This document shows, in pieces, positions 55,075 through 63,910 of a DNA stretch of 64,000 bases. Below the pieces are notes generated by a model that had not been told where the DNA came from, made no database searches, and saw only the letters and a list, made by a program, of their open reading frames with translations. The position numbers were made by a program, and so were the translations under genes. The stretch comes from JL08 sp039969355 (GTDB taxonomy: Bacteria > Pseudomonadota > Alphaproteobacteria > Rhodobacterales > Rhodobacteraceae). Location of the stretch: NCBI GenBank assembly GCA_039969355.1, contig JBDVOA010000010.1:248001-312000 (forward strand). The letters run 5' to 3'. The stretch's first letter is position 1. Each line of letters begins with the position of its first letter.

Positions 55075-56535
55075 TTATGGCGTATCTGTCGACGGATCGT
55101 AACCGATCTTTTCTTTCCAAGAGATCCAAAACGCTTGGAACATCAACGAGTCGAGTTTTGTTTTTGGCCAAAGGTTCGGAGGAGACAAAGTAGAAGGCAA
55201 TTTAACTGAACCATCGCCAAACATTTCATCGACCTGTTTCTGCAAGAGCCTTACGTGTTCAAGATCAACCTCTCTCACCGCAGCACCTTGAAGAGAAGCT
55301 GCCTCAAGTTTGGTTTCTTCGTCCATCCGTGCCCGACAGAGATTTGTCCCTTGCATTCGTGCGGCTCTGAGGTCAGCCCCCTGAATCTTTGCTTCGGTGA
55401 GGTTTACCCCCTGCATACGCGCCTCCAAAAAAACTGCCCCACTCATCCGCGCCCTGTCTAAGTGTGCCGCCTGCATCCATGCACTGTTGAAGTCCGCCCC
55501 CTGCAACCGCGCGCTGCTGAGGTGTGCCCCCTGCATTCTTGCCTCGTAAAAGTCTGCCCTTTGCATCCGCGCTTCGCGGAGATCTACCCCTTGCATCCAC
55601 GCTCCACTTAGGCGTGCCTTTCGCATCCGCGCCATGCGAAAGATCGCCCATTGCATCTGCGCGCCGTTGAGTAATGCCTCGCTGAAATCCAACTCTGAAA
55701 GATCTGCACGCTGCAAGCAGGTGCCACGCAGGTCCAGCTGGTAGCGGAACTTGCGACCGCCCAACTCTGCATCGCGCTCCAGCGCGATCTGTTTTTTGGT
55801 GCGGCGGCCAATGACTTCTAGAGCGATGCGAATGTCGGTTGTTGGACCTTTGAGTTTTTGTGCCCACGTATTGACTTCATCACTTTCCGGCGCTTCCTCC
55901 GACTCGAAAGGGCAGGGTGAAGCGTTTGCAGCCGGGGCATTTTCGCGGATATAGGCGCAGAGGATTTCCATGATCCGGATATGATCGCGATCACTGTCCT
56001 GCGCGATCCGTTCCAGCGCGTAGATCGCGCCCACGCGGACTTCGATGTTGCGGGCAGAGTTTTCTTTTTTGCCGTCCTTGACGGTTTTTTCTGCGCCCAA
56101 CCCTTCAACGGCTTTGCTGATCTGCTCGGTAATCAGGCCCTCTTCGGTTGCGCGGGTTTGTCGTTCGGTTGCAAAGGCTCGGATAAAAGCAAAGACCAGT
56201 GTAAACACTGCACCAATAGCCGCCAGCATCGCCAGCATAATCGAGGCATGCCAGCGAATTTCTGATGCGGGCGTGTTGGCATCAGGAAATTTCAGCGCAA
56301 GAATGAGAAGTTCCCAGAATGCGAACGCCACGACCAGCACAACCGGAATGACCAGCGCCACGCCCAACCATGCGAGGGCATTCATCAGCGGGCTTTGGGA
56401 AAACCGCCTTTCCTTGAGTTTCGCGTCTGGCCACAGGGTGATCAGCGTCCAGAATACCACGATGCAAAGTAATGCGATGGCAACCAGCGGCAGGGTCACT
56501 GGGTTTAACAAAACACTCTGAATATCTTTAAACAT
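55075..56535 (-). CDS. Membrane-anchored pentapeptide-repeat protein
   Basis: 486 residues. Three N-terminal membrane spans (about 13-34, 52-80, 98-120), a cytoplasmic helical region with VRVGAIYALERIAQDSDRDHIRIMEILCAYIRENAP (167-202), then a pentapeptide-repeat right-handed beta-helix from about 266 to 430. Residues 301-410 fall into an exact ten-residue register, for example EARMQGAHLS, SARLQGADFN, SAWMQAAHLD. The ALERI-DS-DH-IMEIL-AYIRE segment before the repeats recurs in membrane pentapeptide proteins of many bacteria, but their function is unknown. ATG at 56535. Its neighbours, serS and a secreted protease, do not suggest a role. Confidence 0.88.
   Translation of the reverse strand: MFKDIQSVLLNPVTLPLVAIALLCIVVFWTLITLWPDAKLKERRFSQSPLMNALAWLGVALVIPVVLVVAFAFWELLILALKFPDANTPASEIRWHASIMLAMLAAIGAVFTLVFAFIRAFATERQTRATEEGLITEQISKAVEGLGAEKTVKDGKKENSARNIEVRVGAIYALERIAQDSDRDHIRIMEILCAYIRENAPAANASPCPFESEEAPESDEVNTWAQKLKGPTTDIRIALEVIGRRTKKQIALERDAELGGRKFRYQLDLRGTCLQRADLSELDFSEALLNGAQMQWAIFRMARMRKARLSGAWMQGVDLREARMQRADFYEARMQGAHLSSARLQGADFNSAWMQAAHLDRARMSGAVFLEARMQGVNLTEAKIQGADLRAARMQGTNLCRARMDEETKLEAASLQGAAVREVDLEHVRLLQKQVDEMFGDGSVKLPSTLSPPNLWPKTKLDSLMFQAFWISWKEKIGYDPSTDTP
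55306..55635 (-). repeat. 30-bp tandem coding repeats (pentapeptide region)
   Basis: About eleven consecutive 30-base units encode residues 301-410 of the pentapeptide-repeat protein, with a common core of (E/S)AxMQGA(D/H)(L/F)xx. The DNA units are imperfect but clearly related, each carrying CTGCAT-like sequence in the plus-strand reading (MQ codons), so this stretch is prone to unit gain or loss. Confidence 0.8.
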
Positions 56536-56604
56536 ATCGAAATCTTCAAATGGGTTCGGCCCATCATGACGCCATTACACGTCACTGCCAAGACCGGCGG
56601 CGGG

Positions 56605-57414
56605 TTAGTTGGTTCTGGGCGTGTCCAATTGATGCAGAACCCATTGGCCGATAGGGACAACGATGGCGCGGCCGGGGCCTGCGACTCCGGTTTTGGCGCT
56701 CACCACGCCGACCAGTTGCCAGCCGTCTTCTGCGCGCTGCAGTACTGGGCCGCCGGAATTGCCGCTGATGACGTGGCAGCCAAGCTGGTAGACAAAAGAC
56801 CGTGATATCGTGACGTCGCAGTCAAAGCGTCCGTTCAGGACGTCGCGGTTGCGTTGTTGATAGCCCAGCACCGCCAGCGGTGGCCCGGCATCAAGTTGTG
56901 TCGAGAGCGGCAGGGGGGCAGCGACATCCGCGCCAATTGGTCGGTTGAGCCAGACGATTGCCACATCGTAGGCCGCTTTTTCGACGCCTTTTGTGATGCC
57001 GTAGATCGGATGCACCGCGACCCGCTTGCCATATCGGGTGGCGGCGACCTTTGTGCCGTTTTGCCCGGCCTTGAATTGAAGCTCTTCTGCAGGACCGCTG
57101 TAGCCAGCCCGATTGGCCACGCAATGCGCTGCCGTAAGCACTTTGTCGGGCGCAATCAGCGTGGCGGTGCAGCCTTTGCCGCTTTGGCTGCCGGTTTTGG
57201 ACAGCAAGCCGACTGCCTGCCAGTTCGCACGTTCCCCTGCTGAAAGTTGCGGCAGCATGGCAACTTCTTCCGCCTGCACGCAAGGCGTAACCAGCAAGAT
57301 CATGAGAGCTAAGATGTGATGCGTCAGGTTAATCTCATGTGGTCCTTTGGGCCGAAGCGGCCCGACACGGACTGTGCCGGGCGTTGATCGCAGTTTCAAC
57401 AGAATCCTCGGCAC
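56605..57414 (-). CDS. Trypsin-like serine protease, start uncertain
   Basis: Chymotrypsin-fold (S1/S1B) periplasmic or secreted protease. The catalytic triad is visible: TAAHC (His), YDVAIVWLNRP (Asp) and GNSGGPVL (Ser); a disulfide-like pair CTATLIAP...HC and CDVT...GCHV supports export. A signal-peptide-like stretch LTHHILALMILLVTPCVQA precedes the mature part, but no good start codon is in frame: the frame can be opened with GTG at 57414 or ATG at 57303 (too short a signal). A well-placed ATG with AAAGGA upstream (near 57338) is out of frame. It may carry a small frameshift at its beginning. Confidence 0.75.
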   Translation of the reverse strand: MPRILLKLRSTPGTVRVGPLRPKGPHEINLTHHILALMILLVTPCVQAEEVAMLPQLSAGERANWQAVGLLSKTGSQSGKGCTATLIAPDKVLTAAHCVANRAGYSGPAEELQFKAGQNGTKVAATRYGKRVAVHPIYGITKGVEKAAYDVAIVWLNRPIGADVAAPLPLSTQLDAGPPLAVLGYQQRNRDVLNGRFDCDVTISRSFVYQLGCHVISGNSGGPVLQRAEDGWQLVGVVSAKTGVAGPGRAIVVPIGQWVLHQLDTPRTN

Positions 57415-57586
57415 GCAGAGGTTGTATCAGCGTCTTGTGCGTACACAATATTGCGGGATTTCGGTTCATTTTCTGCCCGGAAACCCATGTGCGCAAACAC
57501 CTTGCAAAGACCAACGCCAGCACATAGGTTCCGCGCAATTCGCGCCCCCTGTTGGCGGGCCTGTAACATATGAAAAAGGACCTCCC

Positions 57587-57871
57587 ATGGAAGGTAGTGC
57601 AATCGCCCAATTTATTCCTCTGATCCTGATTTTCGGGATCATGTATTTTCTGCTGATCCGGCCTCAGCAAAAGAAGGCGAAGGAACATGCCGCGATGGTT
57701 GCCGCTGTGCGCCGTGGCGATCAGGTGATCACCCAAGGTGGCATGATCGGCAAAGTCGTGAAGGTCAAAGACGAGGGCGAAGTTGAAATCGAGATTGCGG
57801 ATGGCGTCAAAGTGCGCGTGATACAGAGCACACTCGCCTCAGTAACGTCCAAGACCGAACCAGCCAAGTAA
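57587..57871 (+). CDS. yajC: Preprotein translocase accessory subunit YajC
   Basis: 94-residue inner-membrane protein of the SecDF-YajC complex that assists protein export. One span near the N terminus (IPLILIFGIMYFLLIRPQQKK) followed by a small soluble domain with GDQVITQGGMIGKVVKVKDE. The ATG at 57587 has AAGGA nine bases before it; the longer frame lies in the protease's antisense region. secD follows after 34 bases. Confidence 0.95.
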   Translation: MEGSAIAQFIPLILIFGIMYFLLIRPQQKKAKEHAAMVAAVRRGDQVITQGGMIGKVVKVKDEGEVEIEIADGVKVRVIQSTLASVTSKTEPAK

Positions 57872-57905
57872 CAGGCCTCTTTTTTGCGTTTGAAAAGGCA
57901 GGTTA

Positions 57906-59567
57906 ATGCTGCAAATTGATCTTTGGAAACGGCTGACGATTGTCTTGGTGTGCGTCGTCGGTCTGATGCTGGCGATCCCCAATGGGTTTTACACTCGCGT
58001 CGAGGTGCACAACGACGCGCTGGCTGCGATCGAAATGCAGGGGGCTTCGCCTGAACTGGAAGAGGCATCGGCAGGCTGGCCGTCCTGGATGCCCTCTGGC
58101 TTGGTCAATCTGGGGCTTGATTTGCGGGGCGGTGCCCATCTGCTGGCACAGGTACAGCTTGCAGACGTCTATGCGGCGCGCATGGACGCAATGTGGCCCG
58201 AGATCCGCAATGCCCTTCGCCCCGAGCGCGCGACTGTCGGGGCGATCCGGCAGCAGCCCGCTGAACCCGGAGAAGTGCGGGTTCGCATCGGCGAGCCTGA
58301 TGGCATGGCGCGCGCGCTGGAAGTAGTGCGTGGGTTGGCGCGCCCGGTCCAGACCCTGACGGGCATTGGCGCAAATGATATCGACGTGCGCGCCGAGGGT
58401 GATGTGATCATTGTTAATTTGTCAGATGCGGAAAAGCTGTCGACGGACGAGCGCACAATGCAGCAATCGCTGGAAATCATCCGCAACCGGATTGATGAGG
58501 TAGGGACACGGGAACCGACAATCCAGCGGCAAGGTGCGGAACGCATTCTCATTCAGGTGCCCGGGGTAGGATCAGCGTCGGAACTCAAGGATATTATCGG
58601 CACCACGGCGCAATTGACCTTCAACCCGGTGGTGTCACGCACGACGGATAGCAATGCGGCACCAGGCATCGGTAACAAACTTGTGCCATCGCTGGACGAA
58701 GAGAACACCTACTACATCATCGAGGCCGCCGCCGTTGTGACTGGCGAAGAACTCGTCGATGCCCAGCCTTCCTTTGATCAGAACGGCGGGCCGGCGGTAT
58801 CGTTCCGGTTCAATACGTCAGGCGCGCGTAAATTTGGCGACTATACGGCAGAAAACATTGGCAACCCGTTTGCCATTGTGTTGGACGACGAAGTTGTCAG
58901 CGCACCGACAATCCAGTCCCATATTCCTGGCGGTTCCGGAATTATTACCGGGCGTTTCACGGTTGAAGAGTCTACGACACTGGCGGTTCTGTTGCGTGCG
59001 GGCGCATTGCCGGCAAAGCTTGATTTTCTGGAAGAACGTACCATCGGCCCGGAACTCGGACAGGACAGCATTGATGCAGGAAAGATCGCGACAATCGTCG
59101 CTTTTGTATGCGTGCTAGTGTTTATGGCGCTGAGCTACGGGCTGTTTGGACTATTCGCTAACGTCGCACTGATCATTAACATCGGTCTGATTTTCGGATT
59201 ACTCAGCCTTGTGGGGGCTACCCTGACTTTGCCCGGTATTGCCGGGATCGTGCTAACGGTGGGGATGGCGGTAGATGCCAATGTGCTGGTGTTTGAACGG
59301 ATCCGGGAAGAGTTGAAAACTGCCAAAGGGCCCGCGCGCGCAATTGAACTGGGTTATGAAAAGGCGCTTTCGGCCATACTGGACGCCAACATCACAACAT
59401 TCATCACGGCGGTGATCCTGTTTGTTATGGGGTCGGGACCGGTGCGCGGTTTCGCCATCACGCTGGGGCTTGGTATTCTCACGTCAGTGTTTACGGCGAT
59501 TTTTGTTACACGACTGATGATCGTGCTCTGGTTCGAGCGTCGGCGCCCAAAGAAGATCGAGGTATAA
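57906..59567 (+). CDS. secD: Protein translocase subunit SecD
   Basis: 553-residue membrane subunit that uses the proton gradient to pull exported proteins across the membrane. N-terminal span, a large periplasmic P1 region containing LGLDLRGGAHLL and the ERxLQVPG-like ERILIQVPG, then five C-terminal spans with GMAVDANVLVFERIREEL, the conserved RND-type transmembrane motif with the proton-relay aspartate. secF starts three bases later, so yajC-secD-secF is one unit. Confidence 0.97.
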   Translation: MLQIDLWKRLTIVLVCVVGLMLAIPNGFYTRVEVHNDALAAIEMQGASPELEEASAGWPSWMPSGLVNLGLDLRGGAHLLAQVQLADVYAARMDAMWPEIRNALRPERATVGAIRQQPAEPGEVRVRIGEPDGMARALEVVRGLARPVQTLTGIGANDIDVRAEGDVIIVNLSDAEKLSTDERTMQQSLEIIRNRIDEVGTREPTIQRQGAERILIQVPGVGSASELKDIIGTTAQLTFNPVVSRTTDSNAAPGIGNKLVPSLDEENTYYIIEAAAVVTGEELVDAQPSFDQNGGPAVSFRFNTSGARKFGDYTAENIGNPFAIVLDDEVVSAPTIQSHIPGGSGIITGRFTVEESTTLAVLLRAGALPAKLDFLEERTIGPELGQDSIDAGKIATIVAFVCVLVFMALSYGLFGLFANVALIINIGLIFGLLSLVGATLTLPGIAGIVLTVGMAVDANVLVFERIREELKTAKGPARAIELGYEKALSAILDANITTFITAVILFVMGSGPVRGFAITLGLGILTSVFTAIFVTRLMIVLWFERRRPKKIEV

Positions 59568-59570
59568 CGC

Positions 59571-60539
59571 ATGCGGCTCAGACTGGTTCCGAAACAAACC
59601 TCGTTCGATTTCTTCAAGAAATGGAAGCTTTGGCTGGGTATTTCTGCCCTGATGATGGTTGTCGCATTTGGTTCGTTCATGGTGCGCGGGCTGAACTTTG
59701 GCATCGATTTCCGTGGTGGAACGACAATTCGAACAGAAAGCGCCCAGCCGGTTGACGTGGGGGCCTACCGGACGGCAATTGATGCGCTTGGACTGGGTGA
59801 TATAACCATCACCGAAGTCTTTGACCCCACCTTTGAAGCAGATCAGAATGTCGCGATGATCCGCATTCAGGCGCAGGACGGTCAGGAAGCAGTGACATCC
59901 GAGGTGATCACCAACGTCGAAGCGGCGCTGCAGGCCGTCGCACCCGACATCAAGTTTGTTTCGGTGGAAAGTGTCGGACCCAAAGTGTCTGGCGAATTGA
60001 TCCAGACCGCAGCGATTGCCGTCATGCTGGCCATTGGGGCAGTGCTTGTCTACATCTGGTTGCGGTTTGAATGGCAATTCGCGGTCGGCGCTGTTGCAGC
60101 GCTGGTGCACGATGTCATTCTGACAATCGGGGTGTTTTCAGAGCTGCAGATCCGGTTTGACCTGGCGATTATCGCGGCGCTGCTGACGATTGTGGGCTAT
60201 TCGCTGAACGATACCGTGGTGGTGTTCGACCGCGTGCGGGAAAACCTCCGCAAATACAAAAAACAGAAGCTTTCCGAAGTGTTGAACCTGTCGATCAACG
60301 AAACACTTAGCCGGACTGTGATGACTTCGGTCACCACCTTGCTGGCGCTGATTTCGTTGTTCGTTTTGGGCGGTGATGTGATCCGGGGCTTTGTCTTTGC
60401 GATGATCTGGGGTGTTATAATTGGTACCTATTCATCTGTTTTTGTTGCCTCCGCCATCCTGCTCTATCTTGGCGTGAAACGCGACTGGACCAAACCGGAT
60501 GCAAACGCGGGCAATCAATTTGCAAACATAGATGCCTGA
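59571..60539 (+). CDS. secF: Protein translocase subunit SecF
   Basis: 322-residue partner of SecD with six membrane spans. GIDFRGGTTIR is the periplasmic signature, and SLNDTVVVFDRVRENLRKYKK with the RND-type motif and TVMTSVTTLLALISLFVLGG follow. Its last seven bases before the stop overlap the start of the downstream permease gene. Confidence 0.97.
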   Translation: MRLRLVPKQTSFDFFKKWKLWLGISALMMVVAFGSFMVRGLNFGIDFRGGTTIRTESAQPVDVGAYRTAIDALGLGDITITEVFDPTFEADQNVAMIRIQAQDGQEAVTSEVITNVEAALQAVAPDIKFVSVESVGPKVSGELIQTAAIAVMLAIGAVLVYIWLRFEWQFAVGAVAALVHDVILTIGVFSELQIRFDLAIIAALLTIVGYSLNDTVVVFDRVRENLRKYKKQKLSEVLNLSINETLSRTVMTSVTTLLALISLFVLGGDVIRGFVFAMIWGVIIGTYSSVFVASAILLYLGVKRDWTKPDANAGNQFANIDA

Positions 60540-61284
60540 TGCCATTGCGTCAGCCCTGCAGACACCGGAGTTGATCTGGCTGATCATGGCGATATCAGCG
60601 GCGGGGCTGGTGCGTGGGTTTACCGGATTCGGCACGGCGTTGATATTTGTGCCGGTCGCGGGACAGTACTTGCCACCCGCCGATGTTATTTTGCTGATGG
60701 CGTGCACGGGCATGGTTAGTAATATGGCAATCCTGCCCAAAGCCTGGGGCACGGCTGACCGGCGCGAGGTGGGTGCGCTAGTTCTAGCCGCCGTTGTGAC
60801 CATTCCATTTGGTATTTGGGTCATGAGCTATCTTGACACCCTGACCATCCGATGGATCGTCGCTGTTGTTGCGGGCACAACACTGGTTGCAGTTATTGCC
60901 GGGTGGCGTTGGCATGGGGACCTCAAACAGCGCGGTCGAATGTTAATTGGAGGGGCCGCCGGGCTGGTAGGCGGGATGACGGGGCTGACTGGCCCGGTGG
61001 TCATTATGTTCTATCTGGCCAATGCACGATCCGTATTGGCGGTTCGTTCCAATACGATTCTGTTTCTTGCGGCGCTTGATATATTGCTGCTCATCAATCT
61101 CTTGTTCGGCGGTTTCTCTAACCCGCAAATGATTTGGACAGCGGGTGTGCTTGCTATACCCTATGTCACAACCACCCTGATCGGGCAGGCATTATTTGAC
61201 CCGACCAAAGAGGGGGCCTACCGGATAGTTGCCTACTCAGTCATTGGTTTGGCTGTGATAAGCGGCATACCGATATTAGACTGA
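60532..61284 (+). CDS. TauE/SafE (TSUP) family membrane permease
   Basis: 250 residues, eight predicted spans in two repeats, each with a glycine-rich signature (GLVRGFTGFGTALIFVPV and GLVGGMTGLTGPVVIMFYLA). TSUP proteins export or import small organic or sulfur-containing anions such as sulfite or sulfoacetate. The start overlaps secF by eight bases, so it is probably cotranscribed with the Sec genes for no evident functional reason. Confidence 0.9.
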   Translation: MPDAIASALQTPELIWLIMAISAAGLVRGFTGFGTALIFVPVAGQYLPPADVILLMACTGMVSNMAILPKAWGTADRREVGALVLAAVVTIPFGIWVMSYLDTLTIRWIVAVVAGTTLVAVIAGWRWHGDLKQRGRMLIGGAAGLVGGMTGLTGPVVIMFYLANARSVLAVRSNTILFLAALDILLLINLLFGGFSNPQMIWTAGVLAIPYVTTTLIGQALFDPTKEGAYRIVAYSVIGLAVISGIPILD

Positions 61285-61297
61285 CGGATATAAAACG

Positions 61298-61651
61298 ATG
61301 CAGTTGAGCGAAATTCAATATGAGAACGCGACGCCGATCGACGGCTATGGCCCAGGTTTCTATCGTATCGGTGGGAAGGTTTTCGACGGTGCTGTGCTGA
61401 CCCGGCTTGCAGGCACGGTTCAATGGGGGGGGTATGATGATGTTGCCACCTTGCTCGGTCTTGCCGAAGAGATTGATGTTCTGTTGGTCGGAACCGGACC
61501 CGAAATCGCGCATATTCCGCCCGTTTTGCGCACCAGATTGGAAGAGGCGGGTATCGGGGTCGAGATCATGAATTCACCGGCGGCTTGTCGTACCTACAAT
61601 GTGTTGTTGTCGGAAGGGCGGCGTGTCGCGGCGGCACTCTTGCCGATGTGA
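61298..61651 (+). CDS. Mth938-like domain protein
   Basis: 117 residues of the DUF498/Mth938 fold, also found in the mitochondrial complex I assembly factor NDUFAF3. The end of the domain has LEEAGIGVEIMNSPAACRTYNVLLSEGRRVAAALLP, which is diagnostic. In alphaproteobacteria the gene is a frequent neighbour of secDF; a role in complex I assembly has been suggested for the mitochondrial relative only. 13 bases after the permease gene. Confidence 0.9.
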   Translation: MQLSEIQYENATPIDGYGPGFYRIGGKVFDGAVLTRLAGTVQWGGYDDVATLLGLAEEIDVLLVGTGPEIAHIPPVLRTRLEEAGIGVEIMNSPAACRTYNVLLSEGRRVAAALLPM

Positions 61652-61708
61652 CCAAGGCGTGAAGCTTCCGCTCTTTTGCCGATCGCTGCAATCGGATAAG
61701 CCGCTAAC

Positions 61709-62323
61709 ATGACACTCACAGCGACCAATCTGTCTATTGCGCGCGGCGGCCTTCCTGTGCTCGAGGGGCTGAGCCTTTCTTTGCAACCGGGAAAGGCACT
61801 CATTCTGCGAGGGCCCAACGGGTCCGGGAAAACCACCTTGTTGCGCACTTTGGCGGGTCTTCAATCGCCGACTGCGGGAAAGGTGACCGGCGGCGAAGAC
61901 CAGATTGCCTATGCCGGTCATTCTGATGGGCTGAAGCTTACAATGACGGTGCGCGAGAACCTGACCTTCTGGGCTCGCGTGTTTCAGGCCGGAGATGTGG
62001 TTACGGCTCTTTCGACCTACGATCTGGATTCATTGGCTGATCGATCTGCCGGCACTTTGTCGGCTGGGCAAAAGCGGCGGCTTGGGCTGGCACGCCTGAT
62101 GGTAACGGGACGCAGGATTTGGGCGTTGGACGAACCGACCGTCTCATTGGACAGCGCAGCCGTGACGCTGTTTGCAAATGCAGTGCTTGGACATCTGGGG
62201 CAGGGTGGTTCTGCCTTGATCGCAACTCATATCGATCTGGGACTTGATGCCGAGGTGCTGGACGTCACGCCACATCGCGCCCGGATGTCGCCACTCAGCG
62301 ACCCGGATGGGGCCTACCTATGA
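61709..62323 (+). CDS. ccmA: Haem exporter ATPase CcmA
   Basis: ATP-binding subunit of the CcmABCD complex that loads haem onto CcmE for cytochrome c maturation. 204 residues with Walker A GPNGSGKTTLL, the ABC signature LSAGQKRRLGLARL and Walker B RIWALDEPTVSLD. It overlaps ccmB by four bases. Confidence 0.95.
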   Translation: MTLTATNLSIARGGLPVLEGLSLSLQPGKALILRGPNGSGKTTLLRTLAGLQSPTAGKVTGGEDQIAYAGHSDGLKLTMTVRENLTFWARVFQAGDVVTALSTYDLDSLADRSAGTLSAGQKRRLGLARLMVTGRRIWALDEPTVSLDSAAVTLFANAVLGHLGQGGSALIATHIDLGLDAEVLDVTPHRARMSPLSDPDGAYL

Positions 62324-62976
62324 TTGCTCTACTGATCCGAGACATTCAGTTGGCATTTCGCGCAGGTGGCGGGTTTGGACTTGGGCTTGCCTTTTTTCTG
62401 ATCGTTACGGTGCTGGTACCGTTCAGCGTTGGTCCCCAAAGCGCATTGCTAGCGTCCATTGCGGCCGGCGTTCTATGGCTGGGTGCGCTGTTGGCCTGCC
62501 TGCTGTCTCTGGACCGGATTCTGGCGCTGGACTGGGAAGACGGTACCCTGGATCTGCTTGCAACGGCCCCACTACCGCTTGAAGCGGTGGCTGCCGTCAA
62601 GGCATTGGCACACTGGATCACAACCGGTTTGCCGTTGGTGATCGCGGCGCCGGTTCTGGGCGTGCTGCTGAACCTGCCGCCGCAGGGATATGTGCCACTT
62701 GTTGTTTCGCTTGCCCTTGGCACTCCGGCGCTTTCAGCGATCGGCACTTTTGGCGCCGCGCTGACTGTGGGCATCAAACGCGGAGGGCTACTGATGTCAC
62801 TGCTGGTACTGCCGCTTTACGTCCCGACACTGATCTTTGGCGCTGAGGTTGCGCGGCGCGGTGCGGAGGGTTTGGAAATGACGACCCCGTTGTTGATGCT
62901 GGCTGGAATTACAGCAGGGGCGGGCGCGTTGCTACCATTTGCCAGCGCCGCTGCATTGCGTGTCAATCTGCGCTGA
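62320..62976 (+). CDS. ccmB: Haem exporter permease CcmB
   Basis: 218-residue membrane subunit of the CcmABCD transporter with six spans. The N terminus IALLIRDIQLAFRAGG, the central LDRILALDWEDGTLDLL and the late SLLVLPLYVPTLIFGAEVARR are family signatures. Overlaps ccmA (ATGA) and is followed by ccmC after 44 bases. Confidence 0.95.
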   Translation: MIALLIRDIQLAFRAGGGFGLGLAFFLIVTVLVPFSVGPQSALLASIAAGVLWLGALLACLLSLDRILALDWEDGTLDLLATAPLPLEAVAAVKALAHWITTGLPLVIAAPVLGVLLNLPPQGYVPLVVSLALGTPALSAIGTFGAALTVGIKRGGLLMSLLVLPLYVPTLIFGAEVARRGAEGLEMTTPLLMLAGITAGAGALLPFASAAALRVNLR

Positions 62977-63020
62977 TGCGGGCAATTGTGACCCTGAACA
63001 GGAAGGACTAAGTAACATCC

Positions 63021-63752
63021 ATGTCGTTGTGGAAATATGCAAATCCAAGAAAATTCCTCGCCACCACCGAGAGGGTAATGCCAGCATTGTGGGTGCTTGC
63101 AGGACTCTGTCTTGTTGTTGGTCTGGTCTGGGGCTTTTTCTTTACGCCCGATGACTATCGTCAGGGGTCCACCGTCAAAATCATATACCTGCACGTGCCC
63201 TCGGCCCTGATGGCAATCAATGCTTGGTTCATGATGCTGGTTGCGTCGCTGATCTGGTTGATACGACGTCATCATGTCAGTGCACTGGCAGCAAAGGCGG
63301 CTGCGCCGGTCGGCGTTGTCATGACCCTGATCGCATTAGCCACCGGCGCAATCTGGGGTCAGCCGATGTGGGGCACCTACTGGGCATGGGATCCGCGTCT
63401 GACATCTTTCCTGATCCTGTTTCTGTTCTACCTTGGTTACATCGCGTTGTGGGAGGCAATCGACAATCCCGACACGGCGGCAGATCTGACCTCAGTGCTG
63501 TGTCTGGTTGGCTCGGTCTTTGCCATTCTGTCGCGCTATGCCGTTAACTTCTGGAATCAGGGCCTGCATCAGGGTGCATCACTGTCGCTCGACAAGGAAG
63601 AGCACGTCGCGGACGTGTTTTATCAACCTTTGTTGATTTGCATCGCAGGCTTTGTACTGTTGTTCTTTGCCTTGGTTTTATATCGCACAGGCACCGAGAT
63701 CCGCGCGCGTCGGATCAAGGCCCTTATGGCGCGTGAAAGGATGGCAGGTTGA
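63021..63752 (+). CDS. ccmC: Haem-handling protein CcmC
   Basis: 243-residue membrane protein that presents haem to CcmE. Six spans; the tryptophan-rich motif WGTYWAWDPRLTS and flanking histidines (YLHVPSA and, later, LHQGASLS) bind haem. AAGGA lies about ten bases before the ATG. Its stop overlaps the ccmD start by one base. Confidence 0.96.
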   Translation: MSLWKYANPRKFLATTERVMPALWVLAGLCLVVGLVWGFFFTPDDYRQGSTVKIIYLHVPSALMAINAWFMMLVASLIWLIRRHHVSALAAKAAAPVGVVMTLIALATGAIWGQPMWGTYWAWDPRLTSFLILFLFYLGYIALWEAIDNPDTAADLTSVLCLVGSVFAILSRYAVNFWNQGLHQGASLSLDKEEHVADVFYQPLLICIAGFVLLFFALVLYRTGTEIRARRIKALMARERMAG

Positions 63753-63910
63753 TGCCTGATCTTGGAAAATACGCCGATACCGTTCTTTCGGCATACGCGG
63801 CATCGATTGCATTGCTGGCCCTTTTGGTGGTTGCAAGCATTTGGAAAGGTAGACGTGTTCGAGCCAAACTGCTTGAGACGGAAGCACGGGCCGGGCAAAC
63901 CGATGGCTAA
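63752..63910 (+). CDS. ccmD: Haem exporter small subunit CcmD
   Basis: 52-residue protein starting MPDLGKYADTVLSAYA, one membrane span (SIALLALLVVASIW) and a basic tail (KGRRVRAKLLETEA), the exact layout of CcmD, which stabilises release of haem-loaded CcmE. It begins on the last base of the ccmC stop and overlaps the next gene by seven bases. Confidence 0.93.
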   Translation: MPDLGKYADTVLSAYAASIALLALLVVASIWKGRRVRAKLLETEARAGQTDG

